The position numbers were made by a program, and so were the translations under genes. The notes beneath the pieces are model-generated. The model had not been told where the DNA came from. It searched no databases and saw only the letters and a program-made list of their open reading frames with translations. 16,496 nucleotides of DNA from Flavobacteriales bacterium. GTDB taxonomy: Bacteria; Bacteroidota; Bacteroidia; Flavobacteriales; Flavobacteriaceae. Shown one piece after another: positions 7,479 to 14,825 of the stretch. The stretch is taken from contig WTIY01000254.1 in the NCBI GenBank assembly GCA_011525065.1, positions 1-16,496 on the forward strand. The letters run 5' to 3'. Each line of letters starts with the position of its first letter. Within the stretch, counting starts at the first letter, position 1.

Positions 7479-7506
7479 CAAAAGCCCTGACGAAAAGGTC
7501 AGGGCT
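7472..7506 (-). terminator. Rho-independent terminator of the M1 peptidase transcript
   Basis: AGCCCTGAC (7483-7491) and GTCAGGGCT (7498-7506) form a perfect 9-bp stem with a 6-base loop. Read on the - strand the stem is followed by TTTGTTTGATGT, a T-rich tail. It lies 25 bases past the peptidase stop codon and insulates tatA. The + strand side lacks a T-run. The tail overlaps the -33 region of the tatA promoter. Confidence 0.8.
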
Positions 7507-7531
7507 AAGTCCGTTCGGCTTGTGACCAAGA

Positions 7532-9838
7532 CTACTGTCCTTTAATGTTGTTTTTGAAGGTTTGAAACTCACCTACGGTTTCTTCTGCAGGCCAAGAATT
7601 GTTCGCGGTATCGATGTCTGCAGTTTCCTCATCAGGATCGACCACAATTTTGACAATCTCTTTCTCAGAGGCAATGACTTTACCTACCGCTTCATCATTA
7701 AGTCGCCAGATCTGGGCGGGATAGGTCACACGCTCCTTGCTTCCATCGGCATAGGTGTATTCCGCGATGATTGGCATTGGAATACCTCCTGGCTTTTCAA
7801 AGGTCACCTCGTAAAAATACTTGGGCATTTTTAAGTTGCTCCGCTCTTCTGGACTCATGCGGTCCATGATGAACTCTTGAAGGGTGACCACATCGTTGAG
7901 CGATTGATTGCGCAGGGACTCATCAAAGTCCTCACTGTCCTCCTCAACCAGATAGACCAATGGTGGTAAATCACTTTCGCTAAACCCACGAGCCGCCATC
8001 ATTTGACGCATGGTCTTATTCATTTTATGAGTAACGTAGTATTTTTTGACTCCCGCTACGCCAATGTCTGTGTAGTCTGTAGTATAAAACCAAGAGCGCC
8101 AGAACCAATCTAAGTCAATGGCTGAAGCGTCTTCCATACTGCGGAAAAAATCTTCAGGGGTCGGATGCTTGAACATCCAACGCTGTGAATAGGTGCGAAA
8201 GGCGTAATCAAAAAGATCCTCTCCCATAATGGTCTTGCGCAATATATTTAATCCAGTGGCCGGTTTTGAATAACCATTGGCTCCAAAATTAAACGTATTC
8301 AGGCCTTTGGTCATGATGGGTGCTAAACGATCTTGGTCACCCGCCATGTAGTTGACAATGGCTTTAGCTGGGCCTCGACGCGAGGGATAAACCGTGTTGG
8401 GCGCAATGGCCTCAGGGTAGGCTGCCCCAAAGTCTTGTTCTGCAACGTACTGAACAAATGTATTGATCCCTTCATCCATCCAAGTCCACTGTCTTTCGTC
8501 ACTGTTGACAATCATTGGGAAGAAATTGTGACCCACCTCGTGAATGATCACACCAAACATTCCATACTTGGTTCGCTCACTGTAACTCCCATCTTTTTCT
8601 GGACGACCGTAATTCCAACAAATCATCGGGTATTCCATTCCTTGATTTTTAGCATGAACCGAAATCGCTTTGTGATAAGGGTAGTCAAAGGTCATCCTAG
8701 AGTATGATTTTAGCGTACTGGCCACCACACGGGTTGACCAATCCTCCCAAAGCGGGTTCCCCTCAGGCGGATAGACGGACACTGCCATGACGTCTCGATC
8801 TCCGATGCGCACGGCCATCATGTCCCAAATGTATCGTCTCGATGTGGCAAATCCGAAATCACGGACCATTCTTGCATCGAAACGCCAAGTTTTGCTGCTG
8901 GTCGCAAAACCCTTAGAGGCCGCCTCAGCTTCATCTTGAGTCACGATCAAAATGGGTTTATCATAACTCTTTTTGGCCAATTCATAACGCCGCATCATCT
9001 CTTTCGAAAAGACCTCTTTTCGATTGGTAAGAACGCCAGTGGCGTCAAGGACGTGATCCGATGGTACGGTTATCGATACCTCAAAATTACCAAAGGGCAG
9101 GGCAAATTCATCGCGACCCCAGAACTGACTGTTTTGCCACCCTTCGACATCGGAGTAAACCGCCATGCGGGGATAGAATTGAGCAATCACATAGCCCTTA
9201 TTGCCATCTTCAAAAGTTTCGTATCCACTTCGGGCACGGTCGATGGTGTGTTCAGGTATGTTGTACCACCATTTAATCGAAAAGACAAATCGATCTCCTG
9301 GTTCCAAAGCCTGAGGCATCTCAATGCGCATCATGGTGCGATTTATTGTATGCGGTAATGGTTTACCCTTTTCGTCGCGTACCCAATCAATTTTGAATCC
9401 GCCATCAAAACCTTCTCCCATGTATTCACTGACAAAACTGCTGGCCAATTTTGCCGGAAAGGCTCCTGAAGCTTCGATCAAGGGACTCTTGCTGTCGCGA
9501 GCTCTTTTGTTTTGATCCAGTTGTACCCAAAGGTATTCGAGTTGATCTGGAGAATTGTTTGTATAGGTGATGGTCTCCTCCCCGTATATTTGAGATAAAG
9601 CGTCATTTAAAGTGAGGTCCATTTTATAATCGGCTTGCTGCTGATAATAGGCCGGTCCAGGGGCACCACTTGCCGAACGATATTGATTCGGTGTGGAAAA
9701 CTCCTCGTAGAGTTGTTTAAATCTATTGGTGTTGTAGTGACCTGGTTTTCTCTCTGAATCGGGCTCTTGCTGTTGAGCCTGTACGATGAATGTCGTAGAC
9801 ATGGCCAACAGCCAAATGGCGACTGCTCTAAGTTTCAT
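7532..9838 (-). CDS. Secreted M1-family metallopeptidase (aminopeptidase N-like)
   Basis: Zinc peptidase of the gluzincin M1 family, exported. Starting at the ATG at 9838, 768 residues begin with a clear signal peptide (MKLRAVAIWLLAMSTTFIVQA, cleavage likely after AQA or VQA). The N-terminal beta domain follows (YKMDLTLNDALSQIYGEETITYTNNSPD). The exopeptidase motif is GMEYP (the GAMEN equivalent), and the zinc site is H433-E434-x-x-H437 with E456 in MDEG, the correct 18-residue spacing. The C-terminal half (FFRSMEDASAIDLDWFWRSWFYTTDYTDIGV) is typical of bacteroidotal M1 enzymes. An ATG at 9844 is an alternative; a TTG at 9898 would put 20 polar residues before the signal peptide and is unlikely. 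It follows the DUF6702-like gene by 56 bases without an evident promoter, so the two are probably cotranscribed. Role: extracytoplasmic peptide degradation, natural substrate unknown. Confidence 0.93.
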   Translation of the reverse strand: MKLRAVAIWLLAMSTTFIVQAQQQEPDSERKPGHYNTNRFKQLYEEFSTPNQYRSASGAPGPAYYQQQADYKMDLTLNDALSQIYGEETITYTNNSPDQLEYLWVQLDQNKRARDSKSPLIEASGAFPAKLASSFVSEYMGEGFDGGFKIDWVRDEKGKPLPHTINRTMMRIEMPQALEPGDRFVFSIKWWYNIPEHTIDRARSGYETFEDGNKGYVIAQFYPRMAVYSDVEGWQNSQFWGRDEFALPFGNFEVSITVPSDHVLDATGVLTNRKEVFSKEMMRRYELAKKSYDKPILIVTQDEAEAASKGFATSSKTWRFDARMVRDFGFATSRRYIWDMMAVRIGDRDVMAVSVYPPEGNPLWEDWSTRVVASTLKSYSRMTFDYPYHKAISVHAKNQGMEYPMICWNYGRPEKDGSYSERTKYGMFGVIIHEVGHNFFPMIVNSDERQWTWMDEGINTFVQYVAEQDFGAAYPEAIAPNTVYPSRRGPAKAIVNYMAGDQDRLAPIMTKGLNTFNFGANGYSKPATGLNILRKTIMGEDLFDYAFRTYSQRWMFKHPTPEDFFRSMEDASAIDLDWFWRSWFYTTDYTDIGVAGVKKYYVTHKMNKTMRQMMAARGFSESDLPPLVYLVEEDSEDFDESLRNQSLNDVVTLQEFIMDRMSPEERSNLKMPKYFYEVTFEKPGGIPMPIIAEYTYADGSKERVTYPAQIWRLNDEAVGKVIASEKEIVKIVVDPDEETADIDTANNSWPAEETVGEFQTFKNNIKGQ

Positions 9839-9894
9839 ATGCATAATTTTAAAGTGGCCTAAAAATAGCCTTTTCTGCTGGTTCTTGTTTGGAC

Positions 9895-10476
9895 TCAATC
9901 AAAGTTTAACACTCCGTTAGGATTCTCGGGAAATAGCAGTAAACTTCGGCGCTGATCTCCAACTTTTACATGAATCACATTTTGCTGCTCCGAGGTCAAA
10001 TCAAAAAGCGTTTTGTTTTCTATAAATAAGCGATTTGGATGCATCCCCAAGGGCACTTCGATAAATAATTTGACCTGATCAATATCAAATTGATGTCCCA
10101 AATAATTCAACTCATGGACAGCATCTCCATTTTGAATACGCCACTGGCGCAGTATGTATTTTTTAATTAATTCTTCCTGGCCCTCGGGCTCATTCTCAGG
10201 GTTAAGCTTAAGCTCTGGGTCATACCTCTGGCGCAGTACCGCCTCCAGGTCATCGGTGAAAATTCGAGAAATCATTTCCAAGTTTTGACTGGCCGAATTG
10301 TACTCAATGTTTGTCGTGCTGACATAAAATTTGTGACGCTCTAACTCAGATCCGTCGCAGACTAACTCGGGGGCTCTGTCGTGAATTTCGTGGACCGCAA
10401 ATGGGCTTATTAGGCTCAAATGGAGCAAACAGCAGAGGCACAAACCCAACACCATCAAGACTTTGTATTTTGACAT
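9895..10476 (-). CDS. DUF6702-family-like exported protein
   Basis: Protein of 193 residues from the ATG at 10476. An N-terminal hydrophobic segment (about 5-26, VLMVLGLCLCCLLHLSLISP) is a signal peptide or membrane anchor; it contains three cysteines but no convincing lipobox. The mature part has HKFYVSTTNIEYN, then LEMISRIFTDDLEAVL, the pattern of the DUF6702 family found beside M1 peptidases in Bacteroidota (recalled, not searched). The C terminus is beta-rich (FIEVPLGMHPNRLFIENKTLFD, QQNVIHVKVGDQRRSLLLF). No catalytic residues are evident. The frame stays open to 10596, but that extension crosses the promoter at 10500-10528, so 10476 is the start. Function unknown; linkage suggests an envelope role with the peptidase. 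Confidence 0.85.
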   Translation of the reverse strand: MSKYKVLMVLGLCLCCLLHLSLISPFAVHEIHDRAPELVCDGSELERHKFYVSTTNIEYNSASQNLEMISRIFTDDLEAVLRQRYDPELKLNPENEPEGQEELIKKYILRQWRIQNGDAVHELNYLGHQFDIDQVKLFIEVPLGMHPNRLFIENKTLFDLTSEQQNVIHVKVGDQRRSLLLFPENPNGVLNFD

Positions 10477-10499
10477 GGACCAATAAATCTGAACAATCA

Positions 10500-10528
10500 C
10501 AAACCTAGTAAATTCTCTTTGATACAAA
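10500..10528 (-). promoter_or_regulatory. Bacteroidota-type promoter of the DUF6702-M1 peptidase operon
   Basis: On the - strand TTTG (10528-10525), a 17-base spacer and TAGGTTTG (10507-10500) match the consensus. The predicted start site near 10494 leaves a leader of roughly 18 bases before the ATG at 10476, which decides the start codon of that gene. Confidence 0.7.
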
Positions 10529-10624
10529 TGTTTAATTCTCCTTAAACTTTGGGTGAAACAAACTAGGTAAAAAAGTTGAATTGGATTTTCAGTCAAGATA
10601 ATTGTTGCAAGCCATGGCCTCAGG

Positions 10625-10670
10625 GTGATTAATGATTAAATTTGAACAAGCCAAAATTAGGCTTAATCAC
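10625..10670. repeat. Nested inverted repeats over the pepE promoter region
   Basis: GTGATTAA (10625-10632) and TTAATCAC (10663-10670) are perfect 8-base inverted arms. Inside them AAGCC (10648-10652) and GGCTT (10660-10664) form a second small stem with a 7-base loop. The two share two bases, so they cannot both form fully. They bracket the putative -7 box and early leader of pepE. Possible operator or alternative mRNA structure. Confidence 0.5.
10637..10644 (+). promoter_or_regulatory. Putative -7 element of the pepE promoter
   Basis: TAAATTTG matches TAnnTTTG and lies 36 bases before the ATG at 10681. I find no TTG/TTTG at 17-23 bases upstream; the nearest TTG (10605-10607) is 29 bases away. 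The promoter may therefore be weak or need an activator. Confidence 0.45.
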
Positions 10671-10680
10671 AAAAAAACTG

Positions 10681-11394
10681 ATGAATCGACTCATTTTAGC
10701 CAGTACCTCTACCCTTCATGCTCAGGACTATTTGGCCTACCTCTTACCGGAACTGCAATCCTTTTTTCAAGGTACTGATTGCATTGTTTTTGTGCCTTAC
10801 GCCAGACCTAATGGAATGAGTGAGGAGGATTATACTCAGAAAGCCAGGGAAGCCTTTAAGACCATCGATTTAAACGTAATTGGATTAAACGAGGTCGCTG
10901 ACCCTGAGGCAACCATAAAAAAGGCCCAAGGCATTTTTGTCGGTGGAGGCAATACCTTTTTGCTGGTGCGCAAATTACATGAACTTAATCTAATGGAACC
11001 CCTGAATCAAGTGTTGGATAAAGGCATCCCCTATCTGGGTACCAGTGCAGGAGCCAATATTGGTGGCTTGGGAATGCACACCACAAACGACATGCCCATC
11101 GTGCTTCCTCCTTCATTAAAAACTCTTGGACGCGTCGGATTCAACATCAATGCCCATTATATCGAACCCGATAAAAACAGTAGGCATATGGGTGAAACGC
11201 GTGAAACCCGAATTCGAGAATTTCAGTGTCAAAACGAGATATCCGTGGTGGGTTTGCCTGAAGGCTCATGGCTCAGCGTCATGGGACCTGAAGTTTGGGC
11301 CAAAGGGGCTCACCCCGTAGTGATCTTTGAGCCAAATAAGTCTGTCTATCGTATGGGACCTGATGTTCTTTTACCATTTAATGCTCGAGAATAG
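10681..11394 (+). CDS. pepE: Dipeptidase E (peptidase S51, alpha-aspartyl dipeptidase)
   Basis: Cytoplasmic serine dipeptidase that hydrolyses dipeptides with N-terminal aspartate. From the ATG at 10681 it has 237 residues, near E. coli PepE (229). The putative triad is S122 in GTSAGAN, D137 (TTNDMPIV) and H159 (NINAHYIEP), each offset by +2 from the E. coli residues 120, 135 and 157. FVGGGNTFLL and HMGETRETRIREF are further PepE signatures. The family otherwise includes cyanophycinase, but the length and the GETR motif fit PepE. A TTG start at 10642 lies inside the -7 promoter box and is unlikely. The M15 gene follows after 6 bases, so the two form a pair, possibly for peptide or cell-wall peptide turnover. 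Confidence 0.93.
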   Translation: MNRLILASTSTLHAQDYLAYLLPELQSFFQGTDCIVFVPYARPNGMSEEDYTQKAREAFKTIDLNVIGLNEVADPEATIKKAQGIFVGGGNTFLLVRKLHELNLMEPLNQVLDKGIPYLGTSAGANIGGLGMHTTNDMPIVLPPSLKTLGRVGFNINAHYIEPDKNSRHMGETRETRIREFQCQNEISVVGLPEGSWLSVMGPEVWAKGAHPVVIFEPNKSVYRMGPDVLLPFNARE

Positions 11395-11400
11395 CGGCTT

Positions 11401-12168
11401 ATGAAACGCAGTCACTTCATTAAAACCATGGGATTAGGCAGTCTGGGTGTGGGCTTGGAACATCCACTTTGGTCAACAACCGTAAAGGCTAATTCGACAA
11501 AGGTCCTAGGTCAATCATACACCATAGACGAGCTCATCGGGAAAAATCCAAGAGATTTGGTCGGGGATACCTATCTCACCACCATGCAGAAAGATACCGC
11601 CCTGGCCCTGGGGCAGATGCAGGCTGCAGCTCTTGAGGATGGCATTGAGATTGAGGTCGTATCCGCCTATCGGAGCTTTGATCGTCAAAAATCCATTTTT
11701 CAGCGTAAATACAGACGATACACCCAAGAGGGCACCCCGGCGGCTGCAGCGGTCAAACGCATCATAGAGTACTCGACCATACCCGGAACCTCAAGGCATC
11801 ACTGGGGAACTGATTTAGACCTGATTGACGGTGGGGTGTCCAAACCGAAATCGGTACTGGAGACCAGGCACTACTACGGCCAGGGCGTCTTTTGCGACTT
11901 TAATCTGTGGATGCAAGAGAACGCAGATAAATTTGGTTTTTTTCAAGTCTACACCAATGATCCCAACCGAAATGGCTTTGCACATGAACCGTGGCACTAC
12001 AGTTTTGCCCCTGTGTCCATCCCCATGCTCGAAGCCTACAGGGCCATCGACCTATACGAATTGCTCATAAATGAAAACCTATCCGGGGCGCAGGTACTGA
12101 CCCCTGAATTTTTAGCGGACTACAAAAAGTACCACATCTTAGACATCAACCCACTGCTATTGGCGTGA
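11401..12168 (+). CDS. M15-family D-alanyl-D-alanine carboxypeptidase-like protein, exported
   Basis: Zinc peptidase of the VanY/DdcY (M15) type, 255 residues, which would trim D-Ala from peptidoglycan stem peptides. The metal motif SxHxxGxxxD is S131-R-H133-H-W-G136-T-D-L-D140, and the second motif ExWH is E196-P-W-H199; VVSAYRSFDRQ is the family substrate-loop signature. The N terminus MKRSHFIKTMGLGSLGVGL resembles a Tat signal (RRxFIK followed by a weakly hydrophobic, glycine-rich stretch), but the second arginine is serine. There is no lipobox. Export is probable, route uncertain. Start ATG lies 6 bases after the pepE stop. Endolysin-type L,D or D,D endopeptidase activity is an alternative within M15. 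Confidence 0.9.
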   Translation: MKRSHFIKTMGLGSLGVGLEHPLWSTTVKANSTKVLGQSYTIDELIGKNPRDLVGDTYLTTMQKDTALALGQMQAAALEDGIEIEVVSAYRSFDRQKSIFQRKYRRYTQEGTPAAAAVKRIIEYSTIPGTSRHHWGTDLDLIDGGVSKPKSVLETRHYYGQGVFCDFNLWMQENADKFGFFQVYTNDPNRNGFAHEPWHYSFAPVSIPMLEAYRAIDLYELLINENLSGAQVLTPEFLADYKKYHILDINPLLLA

Positions 12169-12191
12169 ACCCGCTTGATTGATTATCTTTG
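12160..12191 (+). promoter_or_regulatory. Bacteroidota-type promoter of the gpmI operon
   Basis: TTG (12160-12162), a 21-base spacer and TATCTTTG (12184-12191) match the consensus; the -7 box is the same octamer as at tatA. The predicted start near 12197 leaves a leader of about 14 bases before the ATG at 12211. The -33 element lies in the last codons of the M15 gene. Confidence 0.65.
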
Positions 12192-12210
12192 TCACTTAAA
12201 TTTTGACCCT

Positions 12211-13749
12211 ATGTCGCAGAAGGTTCTTTTGATGATTTTAGACGGTTGGGGAATGACCCAAAACCCCGAGGTTTCGGCAGTCGCTCAAGCCCACACCCCC
12301 TTTATGGATGGTTTGCCGCATCAGTATCCCAATGCCACCCTTCTGACCCATGGCCCGCATGTGGGCTTGCCTGAGGGGCAAATGGGGAATAGTGAAGTGG
12401 GACATATGAACTTGGGAGCGGGACGCATCGTCTATCAAGATTTGGCCAAGATTAATCGTGCTGTGGCACAGGGCAGCTTCGATCAAGAACCTGAGCTAAA
12501 AGCAGCCTTTGATCATGCGCGAGAACAGAATTGTACCGTCCATTTTATCGGCCTGCTCTCGGATGGTGGCGTACACGCCCACATTGATCATCTCAAGGCT
12601 TTATTAGTGGCCGGGGCTAAGGCCAAAGTCCCAAAAATGTTGGTTCATGGCTTTACCGATGGCCGAGATGTCGATCCTAAAAGTGCCCCGAATTATGTAG
12701 CCGATCTCCAACCCATTCTGAGGGAAAGTGGAGCCGAATTGGCCAGTCTCATCGGTCGGTATTACGCCATGGATCGCGACCAGCGATGGGAGCGGGTTAA
12801 AAAAGCCTATGACCTTCTGGTCCATGGACTTGGAGAAAGCTGTACTGACCCCATTGCCGGACTTAAGGCTTCGTATCAAAACGGCATCACTGATGAGTTC
12901 ATTGAGCCCATGAAAATTCAGGCAGTAAATTCATCCGATTCGCGCTCAGATCAGGATTCGCGTCAAATCAAGGACGGTGATGTTGTCGTCTTTTTTAATT
13001 TTAGAACAGATCGGGGCAGAGAATTGACCCAGGCGCTGACTCAAAAGGCCTTCCCAGAGTGGTCCATGACCCCTTTAGACTTACATTTTCTGACATTGAC
13101 CAATTACGATGACACCTTTAAAGGCATTAAAGTGGTTTATGACAAAGATAATTTGAGTGACACCCTGGGTGAGGTGATTGCTAAAGCGGGAAAAGCACAA
13201 ATTCGTATTGCCGAGACCGAAAAGTACCCACATGTAACGTTCTTTTTCAATGGCGGTCGTGAAACGCCTTTTGAAGGAGAGAAACGCATTTTATGCCCAT
13301 CCCCGAAAGTGGCGACTTATGATCTAAAACCTGAGATGAGTGCCTTTGATATTCGCGATAAAATCACTCCTGAAATCACTGGAGAAACCGCAGATTTCAT
13401 CTGTTTAAATTTTGCCAATCCGGATATGGTGGGACATACCGGTGATTTAAAAGCAGCCATAAAGGCCTGTGAAACCGTCGATCAATGCGTGGCTAACCTT
13501 GTACCTTTGGCCCTAGACCACGGTTACAGCACCTTAATCATCGCCGATCACGGCAATAGCGAAACCATGATCAATCCCGACGGCAGCCCGAACACTGCGC
13601 ATACGACCAATCCTGTACCCCTAATTTTAGTCAGTAAAACGCACCGCTACATCCGCTCTGGAGTTTTGGGTGATGTGGCTCCGACCATTTTAAAACTCAT
13701 GGGGATAGACCTCCCTGAGGCCATGACTCAATCTCCTTTAATCGATTAA
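12211..13749 (+). CDS. gpmI: 2,3-bisphosphoglycerate-independent phosphoglycerate mutase
   Basis: Glycolytic and gluconeogenic enzyme that interconverts 3- and 2-phosphoglycerate using two Mn ions and a phosphoserine intermediate. The 512 residues match the family. D11 (LDGWG) and S61 (GNSEVGH) are the metal and phosphoserine residues; SDGGVHAH, GFTDGRD, GRYYAMDRDQRW, NFRTDRGRELT, NGGRETPFEGE, ADHGNSE and AHTTNPVPLILV follow in the normal order, so both the phosphatase and transferase domains are intact. A loop before DGDVVVFFNFRTDRG has an imperfect tandem repeat (DSRSDQ DSRQIK) and seems a few residues longer than usual. The TTG at 12175 is upstream of the -7 box, hence the ATG at 12211. 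It heads an operon with four genes at 3- to 14-base spacing or overlap. Confidence 0.97.
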   Translation: MSQKVLLMILDGWGMTQNPEVSAVAQAHTPFMDGLPHQYPNATLLTHGPHVGLPEGQMGNSEVGHMNLGAGRIVYQDLAKINRAVAQGSFDQEPELKAAFDHAREQNCTVHFIGLLSDGGVHAHIDHLKALLVAGAKAKVPKMLVHGFTDGRDVDPKSAPNYVADLQPILRESGAELASLIGRYYAMDRDQRWERVKKAYDLLVHGLGESCTDPIAGLKASYQNGITDEFIEPMKIQAVNSSDSRSDQDSRQIKDGDVVVFFNFRTDRGRELTQALTQKAFPEWSMTPLDLHFLTLTNYDDTFKGIKVVYDKDNLSDTLGEVIAKAGKAQIRIAETEKYPHVTFFFNGGRETPFEGEKRILCPSPKVATYDLKPEMSAFDIRDKITPEITGETADFICLNFANPDMVGHTGDLKAAIKACETVDQCVANLVPLALDHGYSTLIIADHGNSETMINPDGSPNTAHTTNPVPLILVSKTHRYIRSGVLGDVAPTILKLMGIDLPEAMTQSPLID

Positions 13750-13752
13750 ACC

Positions 13753-14328
13753 ATGAACAAAACATTTAGCCTTTTTTTAATGATGAGCCTCGTCCTTATG
13801 GCCTGTCAAAATCAAAACAAACAAAACAACTCAACTGACTCGCCTGATGAGTCTATGAATCTTATGGTAGCCGACACCATTGATGGGGGTCAAATGCTTT
13901 TGGGTCCAATCAATGCCAATGGACTCAATCAAGAGCCCTTTTCTACTTGGCTTGAGGAAAATGCGGCGTTTTATACCCCGGACCCAGCCGTAGTGGAATC
14001 CCTCAAACCATTGCTAAAACCGTGTTACATTAAAGTATTCATGGGGACTTGGTGTGAGGACAGCCAAAGAGAAGTCCCCGCACTGCTGAAATTACTGGAC
14101 ATGACTAACTTTGACCTAAGTCAATTGGAAATCATTGCCATGACCCACGACAAAGACACCCCACAGGGCTACGAAGCAGGATACGACATCGAATTCATCC
14201 CAACGATTATGGTCTATAAGGACGGTGCCGAACTCAACCGCATCGTTGAGTACACTCAAGAAACCTTGGAAAAAGACTTGATGAAAATCATCCAACAAGA
14301 GCCTTACACTCCTGCCTATGCCGATTAA
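13753..14328 (+). CDS. Thioredoxin-fold lipoprotein with single active-site cysteine (WCxDS)
   Basis: Lipoprotein of 191 residues: a signal peptide ends in the lipobox LMAC with C18 as the lipidated cysteine. A Gln/Asn/Ser-rich linker and a middle region (ADTIDGGQMLLG, EENAAFYTPD) follow, then a thioredoxin fold: KVFMGTWCEDSQREVP with W100-C101-E-D-S104, and the cis-proline loop FIPTIMVYKDG. The second cysteine of a CxxC is serine, so dithiol exchange is not possible at this site; C91 lies ten residues upstream on the preceding strand and could only pair with C101 if geometry allows. GTWCxDSxxEVP proteins are common in Flavobacteria as I recall. Role uncertain: thiol reduction by a monothiol route, isomerisation, or peroxide-related. 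Overlaps the next gene by 11 bases. Confidence 0.88.
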   Translation: MNKTFSLFLMMSLVLMACQNQNKQNNSTDSPDESMNLMVADTIDGGQMLLGPINANGLNQEPFSTWLEENAAFYTPDPAVVESLKPLLKPCYIKVFMGTWCEDSQREVPALLKLLDMTNFDLSQLEIIAMTHDKDTPQGYEAGYDIEFIPTIMVYKDGAELNRIVEYTQETLEKDLMKIIQQEPYTPAYAD

Positions 14329-14818
14329 TCCTACATCAGAATTCACCGAGTCACAATCGTTTAACCAATGGTGGCTTTGGGCCCTACTAATAGGGCTTTT
14401 CGGCGTGAGTTTCTATGGCCTGATCCAGCAGCTGATTCTGGAGGTGCCCTTGGGTTCAAAACCCTTAAACAATATAGGAATGATTGCACTGAATGCCTTT
14501 AACCTAGGCCTTATGGGTTTCTTTAAATGGATGCGACTCGATACGCGCATTGACCGGGACGGAATTCGCATGAGGTTTGTACCCTTTTTAACCAAATTTC
14601 ACTCGTGGGAGGACATACAGACCATTGAAGTCGTGCACTACGGATTTGTCGGCGGATGGGGCATTCGCTTGTTTACGGCTTATGGCACAGTATACAACAT
14701 GCGGGGTGCTAAAGGCTTGGCCATTAGACTCAAATCGGGTAAAAAGTTTTTGATCGGCTCCCAGCGCAGCGAGGCTCTGAATCAATTTATCGAACAGTTT
14801 CCACAAAAAGCAGCATAA
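14318..14818 (+). CDS. Uncharacterised membrane protein with two helices and a PH-like domain
   Basis: Protein of 166 residues, not recognised as a named gene. Two likely membrane helices lie near residues 18-41 (WWLWALLIGLFGVSFYGLI) and 53-70 (IGMIALNAFNLGLMGFF). The rest, from about 75, is a beta-rich domain (DTRIDRDGIRMRF, SWEDIQTIEVVHYG, GGWGIRLF, GLAIRLKSGKKFLIGSQ) ending in an amphipathic helix (SEALNQFIEQF). This is the pattern of bacterial PH-like domains. The start ATG overlaps the lipoprotein gene by 11 bases, so the two are translationally coupled. Function unknown. Confidence 0.85.
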   Translation: MPINPTSEFTESQSFNQWWLWALLIGLFGVSFYGLIQQLILEVPLGSKPLNNIGMIALNAFNLGLMGFFKWMRLDTRIDRDGIRMRFVPFLTKFHSWEDIQTIEVVHYGFVGGWGIRLFTAYGTVYNMRGAKGLAIRLKSGKKFLIGSQRSEALNQFIEQFPQKAA

Positions 14819-14825
14819 AACCAAT

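Noticed and set aside
7483..7506. Hairpin as a bidirectional terminator
   Set aside because: A T-rich tail exists only in the - direction; the + direction continues with AAGTCCGTTCGG. No + strand gene ends just before it.
8333..9358. Several + strand frames of 60-140 codons opposite the M1 peptidase
   Set aside because: They overlap the conserved catalytic region of the peptidase on the other strand and have no features of their own.
10477..10596. N-terminal extension of the DUF6702-like protein
   Set aside because: The extension would start upstream of the predicted promoter and puts about 40 residues ahead of a good signal segment.
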